A stretch of 32,526 bases of DNA from a virus: positions 1-32,526 of IMG/VR virus record IMGVR_UViG_3300037875_000130. One strand, given 5' to 3'. This document shows positions 15,187-23,123 of the stretch, piece after piece; within the stretch, counting starts at the first letter, position 1; every line of letters begins with the position of its first letter. The notes beneath the pieces are model-generated. The model worked only from the letters and a program-made list of their open reading frames with translations, was not told the origin of the DNA and ran no database searches. The position numbers were made by a program, and so were the translations under genes.

Positions 15187-15963
15187 ATGGCTATCGACTT
15201 AAATGCGCTTCGTCAGAAGCACCAACAACTTACCAATCCGACCCAAGGCGGGAACACGGATTTCTTAAACAAATTTTACCAAGTGAAGGAGGGAGAAGCG
15301 TATCTCCGTATCCTTCCTGAGCAAGAAGGATCAGGAAAGACCTTCTATGCGGAGACGAAAATTCACCGTGTACCTACTGGGGAGGATAATAGTGTCAAAA
15401 ACTATCATTGTCGCAAGGTACATGGTGAGAAATGTCCTCTGTGCGATCTTTATTACAGTCTCTGGAAGACTGGTTCTAAGGAAGATGAAGATCTTGCACG
15501 GCAGATTAAGCCTCGCGCTCGCTACTACCTGAATGTCTTTGATCGGACTTCGGAATCAGTTAAGATTTTCTCCATTGGAGTTATTCTTTTCCAGAAAATT
15601 GTGGAGACTATGATGGATCCTGATTACTCAGACCTCTTTGAGAATTCTGATAATGGCATCCTTGATCCTGAAATCGGTCATGATTTCAAACTACACATGA
15701 AGAAGGAGGGAGGATGGCCTAAGTATGACCAATCCATGTTCCGTCCTAAAGCTACTTCCCTTGGAAGTAAGAAACTTGTTGGGGAGGTTATGTCATCCCT
15801 CCACGATGTTCACGGTTTAGTGAAAGTTGAAGAGTATGACGCTGTTAAAGAGGTCGCGCAAGAACTACGCCCAGGAATGGGTGTAAGGGAACGTACCTTA
15901 CCTAAGACAGAGGCATCCGATGATGTCTCTAACGATGATTACACAAAACGATTAATGTCATGA
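15187..15963 (+). CDS. single-stranded DNA-binding protein, T4 gp32-like
   Basis: This 258-residue protein fits gp32 organisation. It has a basic N-terminal region (LRQKHQQL), a core with YQVKEGEAYLRILP, a zinc-binding loop (His74/Cys75, His79, Cys83, Cys86 in HCRKVHGEKCPLC), an OB-fold stretch (RARYYLNVFD), and an acidic C-terminal tail that would recruit partner proteins. It coats ssDNA for replication and UvsX-dependent recombination. AAGGAAA about 11 bases before the ATG is the ribosome binding site. The stop overlaps the lipoprotein gene start. Confidence 0.85.
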   Translation: MAIDLNALRQKHQQLTNPTQGGNTDFLNKFYQVKEGEAYLRILPEQEGSGKTFYAETKIHRVPTGEDNSVKNYHCRKVHGEKCPLCDLYYSLWKTGSKEDEDLARQIKPRARYYLNVFDRTSESVKIFSIGVILFQKIVETMMDPDYSDLFENSDNGILDPEIGHDFKLHMKKEGGWPKYDQSMFRPKATSLGSKKLVGEVMSSLHDVHGLVKVEEYDAVKEVAQELRPGMGVRERTLPKTEASDDVSNDDYTKRLMS

Positions 15964-16514
15964 AAAATTTTATTACTATACTAGCCCTTACTCTCATTAT
16001 GAGTACTGGCCTTATGTCCTGCGCTGCTCTTGAAGGATTCTTCGGAGAAGGCACAGTATTTACGACTTCGGATCAACTTCTGGAAGGCGAAGTGGGAGCT
16101 ATCATCCCCTTCGATCAACTTCCTGATTCGGTGAAAGAAAAGATTCCTGAAGGAACTTCACTTGTTATGGCAAGCAAAGAACAACTTAAAGTTGATGCTG
16201 CCTTTGTACCTGCTGGCGGGGAGATTGATGGAGAAGCTGTTGGCGGTATTATTGATTCCGTTTTCGGTATCGCTACAGCCTTTATCCCTGGTCTTGCTGC
16301 GTGGGAGGGTATTGTTACTCTCTTTAGTACACGCAAACGTAAGCACTATGCTAATGCTGTGAAAGCTATCGTTCCTACCGATAAGAAGGTGGATATTGGA
16401 GGTGCATTAGGCAGCGTTATGTCTGCTCTTGGTGTGTCTCACTCCTCCCCTGATACTGCGGCTGCTTTTGAAGAAGAAGGTTGGGAATATGAAGAAGAAG
16501 AAAATGTAATCTGA
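15960..16514 (+). CDS. phage-encoded lipoprotein, unknown function
   Basis: This 184-residue protein has a classical lipoprotein signal: charged start, hydrophobic stretch, and lipobox LMSC with the lipidated Cys21. A second hydrophobic segment lies at about 88-115 (GIIDSVFGIATAFIPGLAAW), followed by a basic RKRKH patch and an acidic Glu-rich end. It is the last gene before a strong terminator and starts inside the SSB stop. Candidate roles are superinfection exclusion at the envelope or a lysis accessory such as an outer spanin. The extra membrane segment is unusual for a spanin. I do not recognise the family. Confidence 0.7.
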   Translation: MKNFITILALTLIMSTGLMSCAALEGFFGEGTVFTTSDQLLEGEVGAIIPFDQLPDSVKEKIPEGTSLVMASKEQLKVDAAFVPAGGEIDGEAVGGIIDSVFGIATAFIPGLAAWEGIVTLFSTRKRKHYANAVKAIVPTDKKVDIGGALGSVMSALGVSHSSPDTAAAFEEEGWEYEEEENVI

Positions 16515-16544
16515 TTGTAATTCACAATAAGGTATCACTATTAT

Positions 16545-16578
16545 AAGGTGGAAGGCTTTACGGTCTTCCACCTTTTTT
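16545..16578 (+). terminator. rho-independent terminator after the SSB operon
   Basis: A 13-bp stem (16545-16557 with 16562-16574, two G-T pairs) with a TTAC loop runs into six T residues. It ends only three bases before the ATG of the first sugar-cassette gene at 16582. That leaves no room for a separate ribosome binding site. Confidence 0.85.
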
Positions 16579-16581
16579 ATT

Positions 16582-17769
16582 ATGACAAAATTAAAGATTT
16601 TAGTAGTTCCTGCGAACGATGGTGGCTGTGCGTACTTTAGAGCCTGGGCTCCTTTCAAAAAGCTTCAAGAGCTTTATCCAGACAAGGTAGAGGTTAGGTT
16701 CAACAAGAACCCTTTAGGAATGGAAGAAGAAGGAGAGAAGGCAGGTAAGTGGAAACCTGATTGGGAGTTTGAAGATATGAAGTGGTCAGACATTGTGTTC
16801 ACCCAGAATCTTTCTAACTTCGGTGGGCCATATACTGCTAGGATTATGGGTAAGGCAAAAGAGTTTGGAAAGTTAGCTCATTATGATACGGATGATCTTT
16901 TAACTGATGTTTATGAAGGCCATAGGTTACATGGTGTGTACAAAGAAAAGCAGCTTGGAGAGGTTACAAAGTTTATCTATAACAATGCTGATCTAGTAAC
17001 AGTTACCCAGAAGAAGTTCGCAGAGAGAGTACTTCCTTTTATTGGAAACGGAATGTTAGCAGTTGTAAAGAATGCTATTGATTATAATCTACCTTGTTGG
17101 AATATGCAAAAAATTCCTTCAAAGAAGGTTTGTAGGTTTGGGTGGGTTGGTGGAATTCACCATGAGCAGGACTTGAAGGAGTTCAATGCTGTACCTAACT
17201 TGGTTAATCAGAAAGCAGGTGTAGAGCGTGTCTCTTGGACTTTCTTCGGTAGACCTCCCGTAGACCCTAATAAGGGACCAGACTGGCAGCAGGAGGTATG
17301 GGATAGCTATGAGAGGATGCTGCTTAGAGGTATGAGAGGAGGTAGGAACTGGATGGTTAGACCAGCTATGGGGCCTGATCAGTATGGGCAGTTTTATACT
17401 CAGATGGATGTAGCTATTGCCCCTCTACAAATGAACCCCTTTAATGATTCTAAGTCTGAATGTAAAGTGGCAGAGTGTGGTAGGTACGGTATTCCTCTTG
17501 TAGCTTCTAATGTAGGTTGCTATGACGAAACCATTATCAACGGTGATACTGGTTACTTGATTGATCCTGCTAACACTAAATCAGATTGGGTTAGAACATT
17601 AACTAAGATTTCAAAAGATAAAAAAGGAAGGGAAGAGATGGGTCGAAACTTGAAAGAGTTAACAGATGAATATTTTGATCTAAATAAAGTTGTAAAATTC
17701 AGACTAGACCTCTATAATGAAATGATGAGTAAGTATAATGAAGAGCCAAGTAGTAAACATTCTAACTAG
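16582..17769 (+). CDS. GT-B glycosyltransferase, GT4-like
   Basis: This 395-residue GT-B enzyme has an N-terminal Rossmann half (KILVVPANDGGCAYFRAW) and a C-terminal nucleotide-sugar half with SECKVAECGRYGIPLVASNV, then ETIINGDTGYLI. The latter is the group 1 pattern in which an acidic residue holds the donor sugar. It opens the sugar cassette. No Shine-Dalgarno site lies before the ATG because the preceding terminator ends three bases away. It overlaps the next gene by 32 bases. Donor and acceptor are unknown. Confidence 0.85.
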   Translation: MTKLKILVVPANDGGCAYFRAWAPFKKLQELYPDKVEVRFNKNPLGMEEEGEKAGKWKPDWEFEDMKWSDIVFTQNLSNFGGPYTARIMGKAKEFGKLAHYDTDDLLTDVYEGHRLHGVYKEKQLGEVTKFIYNNADLVTVTQKKFAERVLPFIGNGMLAVVKNAIDYNLPCWNMQKIPSKKVCRFGWVGGIHHEQDLKEFNAVPNLVNQKAGVERVSWTFFGRPPVDPNKGPDWQQEVWDSYERMLLRGMRGGRNWMVRPAMGPDQYGQFYTQMDVAIAPLQMNPFNDSKSECKVAECGRYGIPLVASNVGCYDETIINGDTGYLIDPANTKSDWVRTLTKISKDKKGREEMGRNLKELTDEYFDLNKVVKFRLDLYNEMMSKYNEEPSSKHSN

Positions 17770-18358
17770 AACCTCTGGAAGACCTAAGGCGTTTTCTAGA
17801 TGTGTAGACTCTGTAAATTCTCAAAAATATAATGGTATTATAAAACATATTATCCTAGCAGATGATGATGCTTCCTTTAAATATGCTTCAAAACTATGTT
17901 TTAATGTTATTCAAGTAGAGAAGGGGGTTCGCAATGTGGACTATGGTATTGCACACGCTCCTTATAACTTATATATGAATAATCTTTTAGATGAAGTATC
18001 TGAGGGGTTTATTATTTTTTTAGATGATGATGACATTTTTAGCTCTCCTGATTCTATTTCAACCATAATGAATAGTGCTGACAAGGATAAACTTCTTGTA
18101 TGGAGAGTTAAGTTTCATTACGGTATTATACCTCAAGATTGGGCATTTCAAGCCCCAATGCTTATACCTTCACAGATAGCAAGCTGTTCCTTTATGTTCC
18201 ATAGTGATCATAAGTGGGCGGCTAAATGGGATGATGTTAAGGAAGCAGACTTTAGATGTGCCCAAAGACTATCCAGGCTTCTTGTAGAGGTAACAAAATT
18301 AGATAGTGTACTAACGGAAGTCCCAACTGTAGGGTTAGGTAAAGGAGAGGACTTATGA
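17738..18358 (+). CDS. GT-A glycosyltransferase, family 2-like (short)
   Basis: At 206 residues this has a GT-A core: VVNILTRTSGRPKAFSRCV at the start (nucleotide-binding strand and helix), ADDDAS, and a metal-binding FLDDDDIF motif. The C-terminal part contains a possible acceptor region with WDDVKEADF. It is shorter than typical family 2 enzymes, and the start overlaps the previous gene. It presumably transfers a sugar within the same glycan pathway. Confidence 0.75.
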   Translation: MKSQVVNILTRTSGRPKAFSRCVDSVNSQKYNGIIKHIILADDDASFKYASKLCFNVIQVEKGVRNVDYGIAHAPYNLYMNNLLDEVSEGFIIFLDDDDIFSSPDSISTIMNSADKDKLLVWRVKFHYGIIPQDWAFQAPMLIPSQIASCSFMFHSDHKWAAKWDDVKEADFRCAQRLSRLLVEVTKLDSVLTEVPTVGLGKGEDL

Positions 18359-19041
18359 TTACAGATTCTTTTAGAGGAGATATAGAGTTTATATTTAACA
18401 AGTTAAAGAATAAAGAAAAGTTTTCGTTTAGTAAGTATGCTGATGGTGAGTATGAGGTACTTAGAAATCAAACCCTCACTAACTGTGACAATTGGACTTT
18501 TGATAGCACTAACCATTCACATGTTTACGATCAATTGTTAGACAGTTTTACATACAAAGACGAAGGTTACTATGTAGGTATTAGCTGTCCTTGCTGTCAA
18601 CCGAGAGCAGCTATAGATTGGATGCGAGATCAGGTAGGCCAGAACATGACATGGGCCAACATCTTTGTCAACTCTAACTATGAATACTATGTTGACAAGT
18701 TCCTACCTGAGTATAAAAACCATGATGTGATTCTTTTCAGTAGAGAAGATTCAAAGATTCACAACCTGCCTTTTGAGATAGAGGAGCATGTTCCTATAAC
18801 AAGAACAGCCTTTATAGATAATTTCGATTTAGTTGAAAACTTCAAGGTAGAAGACTATAATAATAAGCTTTTCTTATTTTGTGCTGGTCCATTAGGTAAC
18901 ATGTTAGCAGCCAAGTTCTGGAGTAAGAATAAAAACAATATCTATCTAGATATTGGATCTACTCTGAATGGTTATCTTACAGAACCTAATAGAGGCTATC
19001 TTAGAAGCTTTGTAACAATTAATAAAACCTGCACTTGGTAA
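18355..19041 (+). CDS. GT-D fold glycosyltransferase candidate (DUF1792-like)
   Basis: This 228-residue protein has SKYADGEYEVL with Asp30-Gly-Glu32, matching the RFGDGE-type DxE metal and donor motif of GT-D enzymes such as the streptococcal adhesin glucosyltransferase. LFLFCAGPLGNMLAAKFW followed by IYLDIGS matches the family's second conserved block. The middle has a CPCCQ cluster. AAAGGAG precedes the ATG. GT-D enzymes are rarer than GT-A and GT-B, so three fold classes sit in one phage cassette. Confidence 0.65.
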   Translation: MITDSFRGDIEFIFNKLKNKEKFSFSKYADGEYEVLRNQTLTNCDNWTFDSTNHSHVYDQLLDSFTYKDEGYYVGISCPCCQPRAAIDWMRDQVGQNMTWANIFVNSNYEYYVDKFLPEYKNHDVILFSREDSKIHNLPFEIEEHVPITRTAFIDNFDLVENFKVEDYNNKLFLFCAGPLGNMLAAKFWSKNKNNIYLDIGSTLNGYLTEPNRGYLRSFVTINKTCTW

Positions 19042-19046
19042 AAAAA

Positions 19047-19589
19047 ATGAATTTCCCTAAACACAACTATACGCCACGCGAACAAACAGTTTGTTCTATA
19101 TTCAATAGAATCCCGAATATGGGATCTTTCGTAAATGTAGGGTTTCGTCAATGGCATGACCCTAGAAGCCATTGGTGGATTAACATATGCAATGCTAATA
19201 ATATTGATTGGTCTATTGTAGAGGTTTTTGATAAAAATGTTCAAGAATCCTTAGAGGCAGGTTGCCCTGAATCCAAAATTCATCACATGAATATTACAGA
19301 TGTGGATAACCTTCCTGAAGCAGACGCTTTGTTGTTTTGGCATGGACCTGAGCATTTATTGAAAGAAGACTTTCTAGCAATCTTACCTGAGCTAGAGAAA
19401 AAATATAAAACGCTCATCTTCGGTATGCCTCTTGGTGATCATCCACAAGGGGTAACTCATGGTAATATTCATGAGGAACATATCTCGGAGTGGCACACCC
19501 CTGAGTGGGAGGATCTTGGCTATAAAGTAATAGAAGTTTGGGATAACCAGCCACATCCCCATATAACAGCTTACAAAATATCTATATGA
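19047..19589 (+). CDS. SAM-dependent methyltransferase-like protein
   Basis: From ATG 19047 this is 180 residues. FVNVGFRQWH occupies the place of motif I (degenerate GxG), EVFDKN the acidic second-strand end, and ADALLFWHGPEHL the motif IV region. The layout is that of class I methyltransferases found in polysaccharide clusters. An in-frame TTG at 19035 overlaps the previous stop, but ATG is preferred. The SAM-binding glycines are weak, so activity is uncertain. Confidence 0.5.
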   Translation: MNFPKHNYTPREQTVCSIFNRIPNMGSFVNVGFRQWHDPRSHWWINICNANNIDWSIVEVFDKNVQESLEAGCPESKIHHMNITDVDNLPEADALLFWHGPEHLLKEDFLAILPELEKKYKTLIFGMPLGDHPQGVTHGNIHEEHISEWHTPEWEDLGYKVIEVWDNQPHPHITAYKISI

Positions 19590-20146
19590 GTACTAAAAAT
19601 TATTGGGAAACCCGTTATATAAAGGGGGGAAATTCTGGAAGAGGTTCACACGATGAGGAATCAGTTCTTTTTAAATCTTCTAAAGTTAATGAGGTGATTC
19701 AAAAATATAACATAAAAAGTATATGTGAGTTAGGATGCGGGGATGGTAATCAGTTAAAGTTTTTCAAAGGGTACGACATGTATACTGGACAGGACATTAG
19801 TGAAACCATAATTAGAAAATGCTCAGGTATGTACACAAATGATCCAACTAAAGAGTTTGTTAATGAAATAAGTACTCTTGATAGATTTGATTTAGCAATA
19901 AGCTTAGATGTAACTTATCATTTAGTAGAGGATAGTGTATTTGATGAGTATATGAATAAATTATTCAATATATCAAATTTAGTGTGCCTGTATACTACAG
20001 ATCAAAAAAACACTAGTAAATCAGCTTCCCATGTACATCATAGGGAAATAAAAGATATAATAAACGACAGATTTCCAAGGTTTAAATTGGTGAATGAAGT
20101 ACTTTATTCTAAAGATGATACTTTATTTTTAGTATATAAGGCATAA
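19586..20146 (+). CDS. class I SAM-dependent methyltransferase
   Basis: At 186 residues this has YWETRYIKGGNSGRGSHDE near the start, a pattern common in sugar or small-molecule methyltransferases. It also has motif I ICELGCGDGNQL, an acidic end after GQDIS, and FDLAISLDV (motif IV). It overlaps the previous gene as ATGA. It could methylate a cassette sugar or terminate a glycan chain. Confidence 0.8.
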   Translation: MSTKNYWETRYIKGGNSGRGSHDEESVLFKSSKVNEVIQKYNIKSICELGCGDGNQLKFFKGYDMYTGQDISETIIRKCSGMYTNDPTKEFVNEISTLDRFDLAISLDVTYHLVEDSVFDEYMNKLFNISNLVCLYTTDQKNTSKSASHVHHREIKDIINDRFPRFKLVNEVLYSKDDTLFLVYKA

Positions 20147-20151
20147 TACCT

Positions 20152-20895
20152 ATGATTACTGTAATACTTAATTGTTATAAAAGGACTCAGTATCTGCAAG
20201 AGCAGATAGAGGCTATTAAGTCTCAGTCTATTCCTCCTGAAGATATTTGGATTTGGTACAATAAACCAGAAGATCAGGAACAAAAAAATCTATACGATTT
20301 AGATTATGTAAAGGGGTGCAAGGTCATTACTAGTAATCATAACTTTAAATTCCATGGTAGGTTTTCTTTAGGTCTTTTAGCTAAAACAAAATATGTAGCC
20401 TTTTTTGATGACGATACTATCCCAGGTGATAAGTGGTTTGAAAATTGTATTACTACGATAGACAACGGAGATGATGGTATATTGGGAACAACAGGAGTTA
20501 TTTTATTATCAAATTCCTATAAGCCAAATGTTAAAGTAGGGTGGACTCAAAATCATAATACTACTCCTGCTGATGTAGATTTAGTAGGACATGCTTGGTT
20601 TATGAATAAAGATTATCTAAGATACCTATGGTATGAAGAGCCCTACTCTTGGGATAATGGAGAAGATATTCAATTAAGTTTTTTGGCACAAAAATATGGA
20701 AATGTCAGAACTATAGTACCTCCTCATCCTCCAGAAGATCACTCCTTGTGGGGTAGTTTGCCTGAGAAGGGTTCTAAATACGGTAACGATTCTGCTGCTA
20801 CATACATACACGCTAAATCTCACGACAATCTAAGGGATGAAATAGCTTTATCCCAAATAAATAAAGGTTGGAAGTTAGCCAGGAACCTAAAATGA
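20152..20895 (+). CDS. GT-A glycosyltransferase, family 2-like
   Basis: At 247 residues this has the GT-A start MITVILNCYKRTQYLQEQI, the metal-binding FFDDDT, and a later WDNGEDIQLSFLAQK where ED is the usual catalytic-base region of family 2. The C-terminus has PPHPPEDHSLW. AAGG about ten bases before the ATG is the likely ribosome binding site. It ends in an ATGA overlap with the epimerase gene, so sugar synthesis and transfer are co-translated. Confidence 0.83.
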   Translation: MITVILNCYKRTQYLQEQIEAIKSQSIPPEDIWIWYNKPEDQEQKNLYDLDYVKGCKVITSNHNFKFHGRFSLGLLAKTKYVAFFDDDTIPGDKWFENCITTIDNGDDGILGTTGVILLSNSYKPNVKVGWTQNHNTTPADVDLVGHAWFMNKDYLRYLWYEEPYSWDNGEDIQLSFLAQKYGNVRTIVPPHPPEDHSLWGSLPEKGSKYGNDSAATYIHAKSHDNLRDEIALSQINKGWKLARNLK

Positions 20896-21875
20896 TTTTA
20901 ATATGTTTTGGAACTAGACCTGAGTGGTTAAAGATAAAGCCTCTTCTTAGTAAAGTAAACCACAAACTTCTTTTTACTGGACAGCATACTGATTTAGTAA
21001 ATGAGATTGATTTCGATTACATAATTAAACAACAAGATAAAGGAAACAGGCTAGACTCTATAATAACAAACTGCTTAGATGGATTCCCAAATGATCCTAC
21101 TATTGAAAGTGTGTTAGTTCAGGGGGATACCGCATCAGCGTTTGCCTGTGCATTAGCAGCTTTTAATAGAGGCATAAAACTAATTCATCTTGAAGCAGGA
21201 TTGAGAACATATGATTTGTCACACCCTTACCCAGAAGAAGCTTACAGGCAAATGATATCCAGAATAGCTACGCTTCACTTATGCCCTACAGAACTGTCTA
21301 AAGATAGATTAGATTATGAGCTATGTGCAGGAGATAGTTATGTAGTTGGGAATACAGTTTTAGATAATCTACTACCTTATAAAAATAACATTACTTATGG
21401 TAAAAAAGTATTAGTTACTATGCATAGGAGAGAGAATCACGATACTTTAAAGTCTTGGTTTATAGAGATTGAAAAGTTGGCTGAAAAAAACAAAGACATA
21501 GAATTTATATTACCACTTCATCCTAATCCAAATGTAGAAAAATATAGAGATATATTTAATAATGTTACTGTAGTAGATCCACTTAGCCATATAGATATAA
21601 TAAATTTACTAACTACCTGTTTGCTAACAATTACGGATAGTGGAGGTATACAAGAAGAAGCTACCTTTCTAAATAAGAAAAGTATAGTATGTAGAAAAAC
21701 CACAGAAAGACCAGAAGGTATAGATACGGGACACTTATTTTTATGTGATTCTCCACAAAATCTAGAATATCTATTTGATAAATTGAAAGAAAATCCTATA
21801 ATAAGTACTAAGTGTCCTTATGGTGACGGGTTATCCTCCCATAAAATAGCTAACATATTAAACAACAGATTATGA
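20892..21875 (+). CDS. UDP-N-acetylglucosamine 2-epimerase, WecB-like
   Basis: This 327-residue enzyme interconverts UDP-GlcNAc and UDP-ManNAc. Signatures are FGTRPEWLKIKPL, VQGDTASAFA, HLEAGLRT, HPYPEEAYRQMISRIATLH, MHRRENH and TDSGGIQEEA. ATG 20892 overlaps the previous stop (ATGA) with AGGAA nearby and is preferred over an in-frame codon at 20868. The next gene is a UDP-sugar dehydrogenase, so UDP-ManNAcA is a plausible product. A+T content and ATA/AGA codons are higher than in the replication genes. Confidence 0.9.
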   Translation: MILICFGTRPEWLKIKPLLSKVNHKLLFTGQHTDLVNEIDFDYIIKQQDKGNRLDSIITNCLDGFPNDPTIESVLVQGDTASAFACALAAFNRGIKLIHLEAGLRTYDLSHPYPEEAYRQMISRIATLHLCPTELSKDRLDYELCAGDSYVVGNTVLDNLLPYKNNITYGKKVLVTMHRRENHDTLKSWFIEIEKLAEKNKDIEFILPLHPNPNVEKYRDIFNNVTVVDPLSHIDIINLLTTCLLTITDSGGIQEEATFLNKKSIVCRKTTERPEGIDTGHLFLCDSPQNLEYLFDKLKENPIISTKCPYGDGLSSHKIANILNNRL

Positions 21876-22609
21876 AAACAAATATAGGGATTATAGGGCA
21901 CGGAGAAATAGGATCTTCTATAGAAAAATTATACTTGGGTAAATCTAAGTATGCTGTTTTTATAAAAGATATAGAAAGAGATGATGGACTTGAAGGTATA
22001 GATTTTCTTCATATATGTATTCCTTTTTCTGATAGGTTTATAGATCAAGTAGTTAGTTACATAGAACTATACAATCCTACTAATACCATTATAAACTCTA
22101 CCGTATTGCCAGGAACAACAGATAAGATTATAAACCTTACTCGAAATACTAGTATAGCTCATAGTCCTGTAAGAGGAGTTCATCCTAAGTTATACGAGGG
22201 CCTTATAACTTTTCAAAAATATGTAGGAGTACAAGAAGAGTCTAGTTTCTCCGAGGTAGTTAAAGTTCATTTTATGGATATAGGTGTAGATTCAGTAATT
22301 GTAACCCCTACCAAAGCATCAGAGTTAGCAAAATTACTATCTACTACTTATTACGGGCTATGCATAGCATGGCATGGTGAAGTTCAAGAATTATGTAATA
22401 AATATAATGTAGACTTTGATACTGTATCCACCTTATGGAACCAGGGCTATAATGAAGGATATACCAAATTAGGCATGTCAAATGTGTGCCGTCCTGTTCT
22501 ATATCCCCCTTCTGATAAAATTGGAGGACATTGCGTTGTATCCAATGCAGAACTTATGAGTTCTTTTTTTGAGAGCAAGGCTTTAGAGCTAATATTAAAA
22601 TATAAATAA
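21872..22609 (+). CDS. UDP-glucose/GDP-mannose dehydrogenase-like, short form
   Basis: At 245 residues this has the NAD motif IGIIGHGEIGSSI, HICIPF, STVLPGTT, the central ASELAKLLSTTYYG, and IGGHCVV with the candidate catalytic Cys. WecC and UDP-glucose dehydrogenases run about 400 residues; here the C-terminal nucleotide-sugar domain is absent. It may be a minimal dehydrogenase, or a reductase acting on a free sugar intermediate. Paired with WecB it suggests ManNAcA synthesis, but the missing domain makes that uncertain. TATAAATA occurs at its very end (22601-22608). Confidence 0.75.
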   Translation: MKTNIGIIGHGEIGSSIEKLYLGKSKYAVFIKDIERDDGLEGIDFLHICIPFSDRFIDQVVSYIELYNPTNTIINSTVLPGTTDKIINLTRNTSIAHSPVRGVHPKLYEGLITFQKYVGVQEESSFSEVVKVHFMDIGVDSVIVTPTKASELAKLLSTTYYGLCIAWHGEVQELCNKYNVDFDTVSTLWNQGYNEGYTKLGMSNVCRPVLYPPSDKIGGHCVVSNAELMSSFFESKALELILKYK

Positions 22610-22625
22610 AAGTAGAGTATAAACA

Positions 22626-23018
22626 ATGACTAAAACAATACATTTCAAAAGGGTGGACGAGTTCCACAAATCGTATGGTATGCCTAGAGGTACTGTAACT
22701 ATGGATCAAGACTTCGCCAAGCTTACTGAGAAGGACGCTAGAAGGATTAAGCTACGGGCAGACCTAACAGAAGAGGAGTACAGAGAACTAGCCACAGCAG
22801 AGAGCCCAGAGGAGATCATGAAGGAATCATGTGACCTTGTGTATGTTATTATGGGTATGTTTGTAGAGCTAGGCTGGGACTTTGACGAGGCTTTCAAGAG
22901 GGTTCACGAATCCAACATGAGTAAGTTAGACGAGAACGGTAAGCCTATTTATAGAGAGGACGGTAAGATCTTGAAGGGTCCTAATTATGCCCCTCCTACT
23001 CTAAAAGATCTCCTCTAA
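22626..23018 (+). CDS. MazG-like nucleotide pyrophosphohydrolase
   Basis: This 130-residue all-helical NTP-PPase has LRADLTEEEYRELA, EEIMKESCDLVYVIMGMFVELG, then VHESNMSKL, and a C-terminal KPIYREDGKILKGPNY block typical of phage and PRA-PH-like MazG proteins. ExxE and ExxD clusters bind magnesium. It would hydrolyse non-canonical or excess NTPs or dNTPs. It sits between the sugar cassette and uvsX; TATAAATA ends 17 bases before the ATG. Confidence 0.88.
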   Translation: MTKTIHFKRVDEFHKSYGMPRGTVTMDQDFAKLTEKDARRIKLRADLTEEEYRELATAESPEEIMKESCDLVYVIMGMFVELGWDFDEAFKRVHESNMSKLDENGKPIYREDGKILKGPNYAPPTLKDLL

Positions 23019-23040
23019 AAGTCAAATATATAAAGGATAA

Positions 23041-23067
23041 CTAAGTCGTGTGTAGGCAAGGACTTAG
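23041..23067 (+). other. 7-bp inverted repeat between mazG and uvsX
   Basis: CTAAGTC (23041-23047) and GACTTAG (23061-23067) are perfect complements with a 13-base loop. An alternating AT tract (23075-23090) follows, so it is not a classical terminator. It could stabilise the mazG 3' end or act as an operator beside the uvsX promoter. The 105-base gap holds nothing else apart from that promoter. Confidence 0.4.
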
Positions 23068-23090
23068 GGCAGAAAATATATATATATTAT

Positions 23091-23118
23091 TTGATTATAA
23101 GGCATGACATCCTATAAT
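23091..23118 (+). promoter_or_regulatory. sigma70-type promoter of uvsX, predicted leaderless
   Basis: TTGATT (23091-23096), 16 bases, then TATAAT (23113-23118). The ATG at 23124 follows after five bases with no ribosome binding site. CATCCTATAAT is shared with the promoter at 27311-27339. Confidence 0.7.
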
Positions 23119-23123
23119 AGAGT

